This document shows positions 51,618 to 59,959 of a stretch of DNA of 64,000 nt, piece by piece. The DNA lies in assembly GCA_964550375.1 (NCBI GenBank), contig CAZJYX010000006.1, forward strand, positions 62,001 to 126,000, read 5' to 3'. The notes beneath the pieces were generated by a model. That model saw nothing but the letters and a program-made list of their open reading frames with translations, was not told where the DNA came from and did no database searches. The stretch's first letter is position 1. The number at the start of each line of letters is the position of its first letter. Position numbers and translations under genes: made by a program. The DNA comes from JAAYXS01 sp964550375. GTDB taxonomy: Bacteria > Planctomycetota > Phycisphaerae > UBA1845 > Fen-1342.

Positions 51618-51871
51618 TGCCGGGCTGGGCAGTGCAGCTACTGGCGTGGGTGCCGTTCCTCCACCCCATCCAGCTTCCCGCCGGGGCCCGCCTCTGGACG
51701 CTCTTCCCGCTTGTGCTCTGTATCGCGGTCGTCTACCGCGCCACCCGCGCGCGCTCCTTGCAGCACATGCCGCGCGGCACGGCGATCACCTTCATGAACA
51801 TCATCCTCGGCATGGCGGCGATCGCCCTGGCCTTCTACCTGGTCCATCGAGCCGTGCTCTGGCTGTGGTAG
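51617..51871 (+). CDS. Small membrane protein (84 aa)
   Basis: Three hydrophobic stretches: an N-terminal 'GWAVQLLAWVPFLHPI', 'LWTLFPLVLCIAVVYRATRA' and 'MNIILGMAAIALAFYLVHRA'. Between the last two is a basic loop. No family is recognised. The ATG shares a base with the previous stop (TGATG), so it is co-translated with the larger membrane protein and probably functions with it. Confidence 0.65.
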   Translation: MPGWAVQLLAWVPFLHPIQLPAGARLWTLFPLVLCIAVVYRATRARSLQHMPRGTAITFMNIILGMAAIALAFYLVHRAVLWLW

Positions 51872-51963
51872 CGAGACGCGCCTGCCAAGCAGCCTGTTGA
51901 CTTCGACGCAGGACCTTCGCGCGAAACGCGTTGCCGCGTGCGGACGTTAGCGCGATAGTGCGA

Positions 51964-52008
51964 GGACGAGCGGCGCCGCCCACATCCAAGTGGACGTACC
52001 GCTCGTCC
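51964..52008. repeat. Perfect hairpin between convergent genes
   Basis: GGACGAGCGG at 51,964-51,973 pairs with CCGCTCGTCC at 51,999-52,008. The 25-nt loop contains a further CCAC/GTGG pair. There is no T-run. It lies in the 209-bp gap between the small membrane protein and the Cys-rich gene and could act as a two-way attenuator. Confidence 0.5.
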
Positions 52009-52080
52009 ATCGAGCACCATCCTCAAACGTGCCTGTCAGGTCACTCGCGTATGCTAGGCTGCAATGCGATCCGGCCTGTC

Positions 52081-52881
52081 TTATGGCTGAGCGGCGCGGA
52101 CAGTCTGCCCCAGCTCCAGGGCGGCTTCCCGTGCAGCCGCTATGCGATCCGAGGCCAGCTTCACACGAGCCGAAACCTGGCACTGCGTCTTGAACTCATC
52201 ACCTACCACATACGTGCACTGCTTGCCCGTCTTGACGCACGCCTTGGCCGCTGACTTGTCACAGGTGTACGGCCGACCGTCGACCTGCATAGTCATCTTG
52301 ACCTTGTCCGCGGCCTCACGCGCCCGTTCCGCGGCTTTCTGGGCCTGTTCCTCGGAATCGAACGTGGCAGTGCCGACACAATACCGGATCGTCCCTCCGG
52401 ACTCGCCGGCCAGGCCGCGCGCGTGCATCGGGCACGCCACGCATTTGTCAGCGACCATGTATCGCACGGTCGTGATCTGCGTCAGGTAGCTCTCCAGCAG
52501 GTTGGCGAACGCCTCATCGGCCTCCGACCTCCCTGAGTACTCCTTGTCGCCCACGCAGTAGATCATCTGGCAACCGTTCTTCTCGGCCAAGGCTCCCGCG
52601 GTCTTCTCGCAGCAGGTCCGTTCCTCGCCAACCTTGTAGGCGAACCTGGGCATCGCGCAGCACGCGACCGGACAAGCGACGGTGGGACACGCCTTCGCGG
52701 CACAGGTCTTGCCCGCGGCCCCGTCGGCCTTAACTGTCTGACACGAGCTAGTATTGATGTTCTTGCTGGACTGGGCGGCCTTCTTGGCGTCAGCCTTGGA
52801 ACCCTTGTCACACTGCCCCCACACATCTGTCGTCCAGAGCAGCAGGGCGGCCGTCGACGCGATAATGGCAAGTCGTTTCAT
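52081..52881 (-). CDS. Secreted Cys-rich protein with three ~50-residue repeats
   Basis: The 266-residue protein has a signal peptide ('LAIIASTAALLLWTTDVWGQ') and a Cys/Ala/Lys-rich spacer. Three copies of one unit follow: 'FAYKVGEERTCCEKTAGALA' with 'MIYCVGDKEY', 'VRYMVADKCVACPMHARGLA' with 'IRYCVGTATF', and 'MTMQVDGRPYTCDKSAAKAC' with 'CTYVVGDEF'. Each unit has a hydrophobic strand, one or two cysteines and a YCVG strand. This suggests a small alpha/beta metal- or thiol-binding module. I recall no named family. ATG 52,881 is used; AGGAG stands 11 nt upstream. Confidence 0.75.
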   Translation of the reverse strand: MKRLAIIASTAALLLWTTDVWGQCDKGSKADAKKAAQSSKNINTSSCQTVKADGAAGKTCAAKACPTVACPVACCAMPRFAYKVGEERTCCEKTAGALAEKNGCQMIYCVGDKEYSGRSEADEAFANLLESYLTQITTVRYMVADKCVACPMHARGLAGESGGTIRYCVGTATFDSEEQAQKAAERAREAADKVKMTMQVDGRPYTCDKSAAKACVKTGKQCTYVVGDEFKTQCQVSARVKLASDRIAAAREAALELGQTVRAAQP

Positions 52882-53154
52882 GCGATGCACCTCTCCTTAT
52901 TCCGTTCCTCGGAAATTGTCACGTTGTTCTGCGGGCCTATTAGAAGCTGTAACCCGCATACCGGGCTGCCAATTCCCGGGCCAACGGAAAAAGGCCCTGC
53001 CGGCGTTCAGGTCCCGGCCGCCGTGGAGAGGAGTTATCGGAACCTGCACACGAGCCCCGCTTGGACCGGCCACCGAATACCACGACGCCAGTCAGCCGCA
53101 ATGCAGCGCAACTCGGCGCGACGGCGAGATGTGCATCAAAAGCGGGAACGGTAG

Positions 53155-53238
53155 TGCGGCTGAGAGGATTCGAACCTCCACCCGGAAACCCGGACTAGGA
53201 CCTGAACCTAGCGCGTCTGCCAATTCCGCCACAGCCGC
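53155..53238 (-). tRNA. tRNA-Leu (CAG)
   Basis: An 84-nt class II tRNA. Acceptor GCGGCTG pairs with CAGCCGC. The anticodon stem CTAGG/CCTAG encloses TTCAGGT, so the anticodon is CAG, reading CUG leucine codons. A long variable arm follows, and the T-loop is GGTTCGAATCC. The CCA end is not encoded. Confidence 0.95.
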
Positions 53239-53288
53239 AATGAGGGCGGTTGCTCGTCGGCACGTTGTCACGTCCCGACGAAACGATC

Positions 53289-53316
53289 ATGATACGGGCC
53301 GGCCGGCGAACGTCAA
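53289..53316 (-). promoter_or_regulatory. Promoter of tRNA-Leu
   Basis: TTGACG (53,316-53,311) and TATCAT (53,294-53,289) are 16 nt apart on the minus strand. The start would be about 45 nt before the tRNA. Confidence 0.55.
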
Positions 53317-53371
53317 GCCGGCCGACGGCAATCGCTCGGGGGCTGAGGAACCGCGAGGCTTTGGGCCGGCT

Positions 53372-54565
53372 ATGTCGCAGGAGGCACGCTTGGGAACGCT
53401 TTTCGGACCCATGCCGCACGCCAATCGCCGCGTCGTAGTCACCGGCCAGGTCGGCGTGGACAAGAAGCCGTTCCTGGAACAGGTGGCCCGGCTGGCCGAG
53501 TCGCGGGGGGGGGCCGCCCGGCTCTTCCACGTTGGCGACCTGATGTACGCCGAGGCACCGGACGTGCGGCCCGGGCGGATCCTGGACCTGCCGCTGGGGC
53601 GGCTGAACGGGCTGCGGCGGTCCGTATTCAAGGACATTCTGGCCCAGGTTGGTGAGCCGCCGACGGCGATTATCAACACCCACGCGGCTTTTCGCTGGAA
53701 GCACGGGTTGTTTCCCGCGTTCGACCACGACCAGATGCTGGCGCTGGGGGCCGATCTCTACATCACGCTGGTTGACAATGTGGACGCCGTGCACGAGCGC
53801 CTAACGCGTGAGCACGATGTGCCGCACACGCTGAAGGACATTCTGGTGTGGCGGGAAGAGGAGATTCTGGCGACGGAAGTGCTGGCCAGTGCGGTGCGCG
53901 GCCACGGCTGCTTCTATGTAGTGGCGCGCGGCACGGACGAGAGCGCGCTGCGGTCGCTCTACCGCCTGATCTTCCGCCCCGAGACCAAGCGGGTTTACCC
54001 CTCGTTCCCGATCACGCACGTGATGGACTTGCCCGACACGCTGGCGGAAATCGACGCCTTCCGGGCGGCGCTGGCCGAGCATTTCGTCACGTTCGATCCG
54101 GGCGACATGGACGAGAAGCGGCTGCTGGTCGAAGCGGGTGCCGCGGCGCGGGGCGGGGCGGACAAGTTCACGTTGCAGGTCAACGGTCGGGACATCGTCT
54201 TTGACGTGGCCGAGGTGAACAGCATCGCCCGCGACGTCGACGCGCAGATCTACGCGCGGGATTTCAAGCTGATCGACCAATCCGACATGATCGTCAGCTT
54301 CATTCCGGAGCTGCCGAGCGGACAGGCGGGGCTGTCCTCCGGCGTCGAGCGCGAGCTGCAGCACGCCTGGGAGGCCACCAAGGAGGTGTACGTCATCTGG
54401 GAGCCCCGCATAGAGCCGTCGCCGTTTGTTACCGAGACCGCTACCAAGGTGTTCGCGACAACCGAGGAAGCGTTTCGGCACTTCCAGGCGCTGGGCTACA
54501 TGGGCAGCTTCCAAAAGCCGCTGTTCAAACCGAAACACCCCCGGGAGCGCGGGCGGTTTGGCTGA
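53372..54565 (+). CDS. P-loop kinase-like protein fused to nucleoside 2-deoxyribosyltransferase-like domain
   Basis: The 397-residue protein starts with a degenerate P-loop, 'VVVTGQVGVDKKPFLEQ'. It continues like a nucleotide kinase: 'GRILDLPLGRLNGLRR', 'IINTHAAFRWKHGLFPAFDH', and the base-binding region 'LYITLVDNVDAVHERLTRE'. The C-terminal half ('YARDFKLIDQSDMIVSFIPE', 'SGVERELQHAWEATKEVYVI') resembles nucleoside 2-deoxyribosyltransferases, where an aspartate binds the sugar and a conserved Glu is catalytic. A role in nucleotide handling is inferred from these resemblances only. The first ATG is used; 53,411 is an alternative start. It is isolated, with a repeat-filled gene desert downstream. 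Confidence 0.65.
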   Translation: MSQEARLGTLFGPMPHANRRVVVTGQVGVDKKPFLEQVARLAESRGGAARLFHVGDLMYAEAPDVRPGRILDLPLGRLNGLRRSVFKDILAQVGEPPTAIINTHAAFRWKHGLFPAFDHDQMLALGADLYITLVDNVDAVHERLTREHDVPHTLKDILVWREEEILATEVLASAVRGHGCFYVVARGTDESALRSLYRLIFRPETKRVYPSFPITHVMDLPDTLAEIDAFRAALAEHFVTFDPGDMDEKRLLVEAGAAARGGADKFTLQVNGRDIVFDVAEVNSIARDVDAQIYARDFKLIDQSDMIVSFIPELPSGQAGLSSGVERELQHAWEATKEVYVIWEPRIEPSPFVTETATKVFATTEEAFRHFQALGYMGSFQKPLFKPKHPRERGRFG

Positions 54566-54731
54566 CGCATGAAGGCTGGCGAGCGGGTGGGGATTCGGCT
54601 GTTAGCAGGCGGACGGGTCTCGTGGGCGCGGTCGGCGAGGCTTGGCTCGTCGCGTGTCGGCTTGGTCGGGCACCATTGTGTACCGGGGCCGATGGCACGG
54701 CGCTGCGGAGGCGTCCGGCTGCTTGGGGCCT

Positions 54732-54753
54732 CTTTATTCAGTTGTCAAAGAGC
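54732..54753 (-). promoter_or_regulatory. boxA-like antitermination motif, no rRNA nearby
   Basis: The minus strand reads GCTCTTTGACAACTGAATAA. GCTCTTTGACAA is close to the boxA element of bacterial rRNA leaders. No rRNA gene follows in the window. It may be a stray copy or a mobile-element part. Confidence 0.35.
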
Positions 54754-54931
54754 CGCTCCGGTGCTGCGCTGAGTGACCACGAGGATGTGGTTCCGTTGCA
54801 GGCAGCCGCGGCCCGGTTCACAGCCGATGCGATTGGCGTCCTCTGAGGACCACGGCCGCGATGCGAGCGGGTGCGACGCGAGAGGCGTTTGCTCGAAGAT
54901 GCGAACGCAGAAGGGCACCGCTCCCTTACGG

Positions 54932-55034
54932 TCGCGGCTCGGTTCGGACGGTCGCGGCTCGGTTCGAGCGGTTCGCGCCTTCAGCCGCGCGGCTCGGTTC
55001 GAGCGTTGCGGTTCGCGTTGCGGCTCGGTCGCGG
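54932..55034 (+). repeat. Cluster of GCGGCTCGGTTCG repeats
   Basis: Four copies of the core CGGCTCGGT begin near 54,936, 54,956, 54,990 and 55,021. The flanks vary. The first copy lies in a stretch whose translation includes 'LPYGRGSV', a string I associate with dispersed repeats in environmental genomes; that memory is not evidence. No gene uses the frame. Confidence 0.6.
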
Positions 55035-55164
55035 CGGTGGTCCTCCGCCGATCGCACGTGTCACGGGACGGTCAGCTTATCCGGCGCGGTTGGGCGCTGG
55101 GGCCGACAGGTTCGCCAAGGCGTTCCGGGCACTGCGTGAGCACTTGATATATGGCGCGGGGATG

Positions 55165-55400
55165 GGGTGGGGTCAAAGAGTTGGGGCGGGGTTGTTGGTG
55201 GTTGGCGGCGGGTGTTGCGGCCTGGTGGATTCTGCGGTGGACGGGGCAGACGGCCCTCCAACTAGCATCGGCGCGCCTCGCGAGCCTATCAGCCTAATCG
55301 ATCAGTTGCCGCACCTGCATCGGCTGCATCCGAACCGCCGCGAGCTGCGCGTCCGCAAACGGCGCCCAACCGAGCAGACTTCGGTGACATGACCCCACCC
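55165..55400. repeat. 236-bp segment bounded by 11-bp inverted repeats
   Basis: GGGTGGGGTCA at 55,165-55,175 and its exact reverse complement at 55,390-55,400. The enclosed DNA has no gene. The arrangement is like a miniature inverted-repeat or REP-type element. Target duplications are not obvious. Confidence 0.4.
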
Positions 55401-55948
55401 AACCCGCAGTCTTTTAGGCGAGTTGACGATCCAGTCCGTGGCTCCACAGGTTCGCCATGTTGAGGTGGGTCGGACGGCGTTGGCGCGTCGGCACTTGATC
55501 GTTCGGTGCGGCAACAAGAGTCACTTGACTCCCCCCGGGAAGCAGGACCCATAACGCATTATGCCCCAGTAGCGCTAACCCTGAACCGGTTGCCTCGTCT
55601 GCTGCCAACGTGGGCCTGCCTGAGAAACATTTCTTTGCGCATGCGGTTGCGGTATATTGGATGAGCTTAGGTCGTGCAGCCGAGTGTGCCAATCGACGCC
55701 GGGCCATGCGGGAGAAGCTCTCCAGTTGCTCATTGGAGAACACATCGTCAGGCGGGTAGAACATGGCTGCGAAGTCCGCTGGACTCATGACGGCCCCAGG
55801 CGTGTGCGCGGCATGGGGCCCGCCGGTCGCGGCGCAACAGCGGTCCGGTGGCGGACACCTTTGGCTGTAAACGGTGGCCCCGTCAGGAACTGACTGCATC
55901 CAGAATGTCAGGGGGTCTGCCGCCCCCACGAACAAGTGTACTTGGAAG

Positions 55949-58900
55949 ATGCAAAGAGCAAGGACAACCATCGCAATCGCGGTAATGCTGCTGGCACCTG
56001 GCTCAGTTGGAACGGCCGCAGCGGGCGAGGTGTCGGTCGTGTTGGACGCGCCGCCAGTCGTGGTCCAGACAGGCGATGCGGACAGCGCCGCATTCCGGGC
56101 GCCCGGGGCCGTCTGGCTTAGCCGCACTGGCGAGCCGGCGATCCCCTGGATGCTGGTCACGGCGTTGTTGCCGGCGAATGCGGACCTGGCAAGCGTTGTA
56201 GTCGCGGAACGCGCCTGTCGCTATGAGGACCTGGCCGGCACGTACGATGTGGAACCGACGCCGCCAGCGGCGGCGTGGACCGCGGAGGGCCGCCTGCTCT
56301 CGTGGCCCGCCGACCGCCTGCTGGTGGATGGCCAAGCTGCCGCGATCTACACGGAGGACGCCTTTTGGCCGATGGCACCGGCGACACTCATTGACGCCGG
56401 CGAGCTGCGGGGCTGGCGCGTGGCGCGCGTGGCGGTGCCACTGGTGCAGTACAACCCGATTCGCGGGGAGTTGCGCGTTCTGCGCAGTGCGGAGTTCGCG
56501 CTCGCCTTCAGTGAGGCGGCCAAGGGCGGACTGGTCGCCGTTGACGCGCAGGGCCGCGAGCGGGTCGTGGAGTTGTGCATCAACTTCGCGTCGGAGGTCG
56601 AAACATATGCGCCGGTCAGACCGCAGCGCACTGAACCCGGCTATGTCATAATCACGACGGAGGCCATCGCGGGTGGTTCGACCGAACTCGCGGACTTCGT
56701 GGCGCATCAGCAGACGCGCGGCTTCACCGTGCAAGTGGTAACCGAGGCCGAGTTCGGCGGCGGATCCGGCGACGCGGCGGCCGAGAACATCCGGAACTGG
56801 CTGGCGAAGAACTACCTGACGGAGCAGATTCAGTATGTGCTGTTGATTGGCGATCCAACACCGACGAGCACGGTGCCGATGAAGGTTCTGTATGCGCGGC
56901 GCGACGACCAAGGCCTGCCCGAGCCGCATCCCTCTGACTACTACTACGCCGATCTGACGGGAAACTGGGACCTCGATGGCGACGGGTATCCGGGCGAGGG
57001 CGAACCGCCGGACGACTTCGGCCCGGGCGGGATCGACGTGCACTGGGAGGTGCTGGTGGGGCGCATCCCGTTCTATGGCGATTTCACGGATCTGGACGCG
57101 ATTCTGGCGAAGACGATCGCGTACCAGAGTCAGGATGGCCCGGCAACCGACTGGCGGCGCAGCGCACTGTTGCCCATGAAGCCCTCGGACGAGTCCACGC
57201 CGGGCTATCAACTCGGCGAGCAGATTAAGAACGATGCGCTGATCTCCGCGACGTGGGGTTATCACCGCGTCTATGAAGAGACGTACGGATTGACGCCACC
57301 ACCGGAGACGACGCCATGCACAATCGATGGCGTGACCGACGTTTGGGCGGGCATTCCCTTTGGGCTGGTGGTCTGGTGGACACACGGCAGCGCGCAGAGT
57401 GCATCCGGGGTCATGGACACGGGGCACGTACCGTCGCTCAACGACACATACCCGGCGTTCACCTTTCAGGCCTCCTGCGGCAACGCCCGTCCGGAGAACA
57501 GCAACAACCTGGCCTATGCACTGCTCAAGCATGGTGGAATTGTCACGATTGGCGCCACGCGCAGCTCCTGGTACTGGGTCGGCGAAACGTCGTTCCGCGG
57601 TTCGAGTAGCAACGCCGGTATGGGCTACGCCTATGGAACCCGGGTGGTGGCCGGCGCATCTGCTGGCCTGGCACTGCACGCGCTGAAGCAAGCGCTGTGG
57701 AACGAGAACATGTGGCCGAATTTCGTGGCGTTCGGGATATACGGTGACCCGTCGACGCACATCGTGGCGCCGGCGCCCGGCCCGGTCCACAACATCACCC
57801 AGGACACCTGGCACGCGTCGATCCAGGCGGCCGTCGATCTGGCGCGTGACGGCGACCAGATCGTCCTGTCCGCTGGGACATACACCGGTACTGGTAACCA
57901 CTCTGTCGCCCTCGCCGGCAAGGCCGTGGTGATTCGCAGTGCGGATCCCGGCGACCCCAGTGTCGTGGCCGCAACCGTGCTGGACGTGCAGGGTAGTGCG
58001 GCCGAGCCGCGGCGGGCATTCCTGATCCGTGGCGGCGAGGGACCCGACACAGTCATCGCCGGCTTGACGATCCGTAATGGATTCGCCAGCGGCGGCGGCG
58101 CGATCCGCTGTGCGCAGGCGAGCAACCCGACGATCAGCGACTGTGTGTTCGACAGCAACGTCTCAACCTGGAACGGCGGCGCAATTACCAACGCGGGTAA
58201 TTCACAGCCGACCATAACGCGCTGCACATTCCTGAACAACACGGCCGTACATGGGGGCGCGCTCACGAACGAGGGCGGCAGTCACGCCACGATTCAGGCT
58301 TGCACCTTCCAGGGCAATGCAGCGTCCAACAATGGCGGGGCGATTGATGGCTACCAGAGTTCACCGGCAGTCTCGGATTGCACTTTCACGAGCAATACCG
58401 CCGGCGCCTGCGGCGGCGCGGTCTGGAGCAACACCGGTTCCCATGCAAGCATCGTGGACTGCGAGTTCACGGCCAACACGGCTGGCTACGCTGGTGGCGG
58501 CGTGGCCGCGGTAGATCTGAGCGACGTCCAGCTCAACGCATGCACCTTCTTCGCCAACCAGTCACTCTTCGGCGGGGCCGTCTTCGTCGGCAGCCAAAGC
58601 GCCCCGGCGCTCGAGAACTGCTGGTTCCTCGCCAACACCGCCAGTGGCAACGGTGGCGCTGTGGATATCAACAACAGCGCTCCGGAACTCCGCAATTGCC
58701 TCATCGGCGGCAACCACGTGACCGGTGGGGGTTCCGGTGGTGGCATCATCCTGGGCAACAACTCTGATGTTACCATCTATAACAGCACAATCGTGGCCAA
58801 CCACGCGCCAACCGGGGGTGGAGTGCGTGCGAACGGTGCCACCCTCAACGTGCATAACACGATCCTCTGGAATAATAGTGACGACACCGGAGGAAGCGAG

Positions 58901-59437
58901 ACAGCCCAACTGCGTCACGCAGCGGGCCTCCTGCTCATCAACTACAGTTGCGTCGCCGACTGGACCGGCGGCTACGGTGGTACTGGTAACCATGGGCAGG
59001 ATCCCCTGTTCGTTGACCCTGATGGCCCCGATGACGACCTGAACACCTGGGCCGACAACAACTATCGAGTGCTGGGCAGCTCGCCCTGCACCGACACGGG
59101 CGATCCGGCCTACGTGCCGGTGCCAGGCGAACTGGACCTGGACGGCCAACAGCGCATCCGTGATGGAACCGGCGATGGCGTGGCCCGCATTGACATGGGT
59201 GCGTACGAATACCAGTTCGGGGCCGGCGACTTGAATTGCGACAGTGCGGTGAACGTGTTTGATATCGATCCGTTCGTGCTGGCGCTGACGAGCGCGTTCG
59301 ACGAGCCGCCGTTCGCCGGCTACTTGGCGGCGTACCCGGACTGCGACCCGCTGCTGGCGGATATCAATCGCGACGGGCTGGTGAATGTGTTTGATATCGA
59401 TCCGTTTGTGCAGTTGCTGACCGGCGGCGGAAGGTAG
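55949..59437 (+). CDS. Secreted C25 (gingipain-like) peptidase with beta-helix and dockerin-like end
   Basis: The 1162-residue protein has a signal peptide ('RTTIAIAVMLLAPGSVGTAA'). A gingipain-type prodomain-like region and the peptidase C25 domain follow (about 230-600): 'YVIITTEAI', 'IQYVLLIGDPTPT', catalytic histidine H479 in 'VVWWTHGSAQ', catalytic cysteine C510 in 'TFQASCGNARPEN'. A right-handed beta-helix of GGA-rich coils spans roughly 620-1000 ('NGGAITNAGNSQPTITRCTF', 'GGAVFVGSQSAPALENCWF'). The C-terminus carries two calcium-loop repeats with 'NVFDIDPFV' of dockerin type. It would be a secreted or surface-tethered protease. Start ATG 55,949 is chosen for its leader; its ribosome site is poor. 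Confidence 0.85.
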   Translation: MQRARTTIAIAVMLLAPGSVGTAAAGEVSVVLDAPPVVVQTGDADSAAFRAPGAVWLSRTGEPAIPWMLVTALLPANADLASVVVAERACRYEDLAGTYDVEPTPPAAAWTAEGRLLSWPADRLLVDGQAAAIYTEDAFWPMAPATLIDAGELRGWRVARVAVPLVQYNPIRGELRVLRSAEFALAFSEAAKGGLVAVDAQGRERVVELCINFASEVETYAPVRPQRTEPGYVIITTEAIAGGSTELADFVAHQQTRGFTVQVVTEAEFGGGSGDAAAENIRNWLAKNYLTEQIQYVLLIGDPTPTSTVPMKVLYARRDDQGLPEPHPSDYYYADLTGNWDLDGDGYPGEGEPPDDFGPGGIDVHWEVLVGRIPFYGDFTDLDAILAKTIAYQSQDGPATDWRRSALLPMKPSDESTPGYQLGEQIKNDALISATWGYHRVYEETYGLTPPPETTPCTIDGVTDVWAGIPFGLVVWWTHGSAQSASGVMDTGHVPSLNDTYPAFTFQASCGNARPENSNNLAYALLKHGGIVTIGATRSSWYWVGETSFRGSSSNAGMGYAYGTRVVAGASAGLALHALKQALWNENMWPNFVAFGIYGDPSTHIVAPAPGPVHNITQDTWHASIQAAVDLARDGDQIVLSAGTYTGTGNHSVALAGKAVVIRSADPGDPSVVAATVLDVQGSAAEPRRAFLIRGGEGPDTVIAGLTIRNGFASGGGAIRCAQASNPTISDCVFDSNVSTWNGGAITNAGNSQPTITRCTFLNNTAVHGGALTNEGGSHATIQACTFQGNAASNNGGAIDGYQSSPAVSDCTFTSNTAGACGGAVWSNTGSHASIVDCEFTANTAGYAGGGVAAVDLSDVQLNACTFFANQSLFGGAVFVGSQSAPALENCWFLANTASGNGGAVDINNSAPELRNCLIGGNHVTGGGSGGGIILGNNSDVTIYNSTIVANHAPTGGGVRANGATLNVHNTILWNNSDDTGGSETAQLRHAAGLLLINYSCVADWTGGYGGTGNHGQDPLFVDPDGPDDDLNTWADNNYRVLGSSPCTDTGDPAYVPVPGELDLDGQQRIRDGTGDGVARIDMGAYEYQFGAGDLNCDSAVNVFDIDPFVLALTSAFDEPPFAGYLAAYPDCDPLLADINRDGLVNVFDIDPFVQLLTGGGR

Positions 59438-59906
59438 CCGGTCGCTGATAGGCGGTGGCCGACCGTTTGCCGTGAGACGCGCTGTAGCGGTCGGCGCTGC
59501 GGGTGCTGCGCGAATCGCGCGCGACGCCTTGGCCGTCCAGCCATAGAGCGTCGGCCGCGGGGGGAGCTGTGCTGCCTGCGCGGCGGGCCGTTGGGGCGGC
59601 GGCTTTAAGCTCGCGCTGCACGGCTTCCAGCTCGGCCCGCTCGCCCGCAGCCGCGGCGTCGTGGTCGGCGATGCGGCCGAAGACCCGATCGAACAGCAGC
59701 TTCGTTGCCGCGGTGTCGCCCGCCTTCGCCTTGTTCACGAGCGTTTCGACCACGGCCGCAATATCGTCCGGCGTCACGCGCTCAAGCATCTTCGCGCGCA
59801 GCTCGGCCACGCGGCGATGATGCGGATTCCCCCGCCCAGCCTTGTTCCCAGCCGTGAACCGCCCGCGGGCGTCGTGGTTTCCGTTCGTGTTCGAATCGTG
59901 GGCCAT
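59364..59906 (-). CDS. Phage-associated-type small protein (DUF5681-like), 3' end doubtful
   Basis: The frame from ATG 59,906 encodes 'GRFTAGNKAGRGNPHHRRVA' and a helical 'PDDIAAVVETLVNKAKAGDTAATKLLFDRVFGR'. This resembles small proteins often found with terminases and prophages. The 3' part is Arg/Ser-rich ('VARDSRSTRSADRYSASHGK') and runs 74 bp antisense into the peptidase gene, so the true gene probably ended earlier. The second copy of this tail at 61,007-61,122 stops right after 'STRSADR'. The gene appears degraded or cut by rearrangement. The ribosome site is weak. Confidence 0.45.
   Translation of the reverse strand: MAHDSNTNGNHDARGRFTAGNKAGRGNPHHRRVAELRAKMLERVTPDDIAAVVETLVNKAKAGDTAATKLLFDRVFGRIADHDAAAAGERAELEAVQRELKAAAPTARRAGSTAPPAADALWLDGQGVARDSRSTRSADRYSASHGKRSATAYQRPATFRRRSATAQTDRYQTHSPARRD
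59488..59603. repeat. 116-bp duplicated segment, copy A
   Basis: Matches copy B at 61,007-61,122 over 116 bp with 11 mismatches and no gaps (about 90%). Both copies lie in the same orientation and flank the PEP-CTERM gene. Confidence 0.9.
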
Positions 59907-59959
59907 GCGCCGCAGAGTGCATGATGGGTTGGCGCACTGCACTCGCCGACGTCCGCGCA

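Larger units (their letters stand above)
54566..55948. other. Gene desert with repeats
   Basis: About 1.4 kb between the P-loop fusion and the C25 peptidase. Open frames exist on all strands, but none has a ribosome site and a recognisable product. The longest, on the minus strand at 55,414-56,160, runs antisense into the peptidase gene. The desert holds an orphan boxA-like motif, a GC-rich repeat cluster and a pair of 11-bp inverted repeats, listed separately. Confidence 0.6.

Noticed and set aside
54566..55948. rRNA operon suggested by the boxA motif
   Set aside because: No 16S, 23S or 5S sequence is present on either side of the motif.
55414..56160. Minus-strand frame (248 codons) antisense to the start of the C25 peptidase
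   Set aside because: A hydrophobic stretch near 55,971 mimics a leader, but there is no ribosome site, no family, and it overlaps the peptidase signal peptide region.
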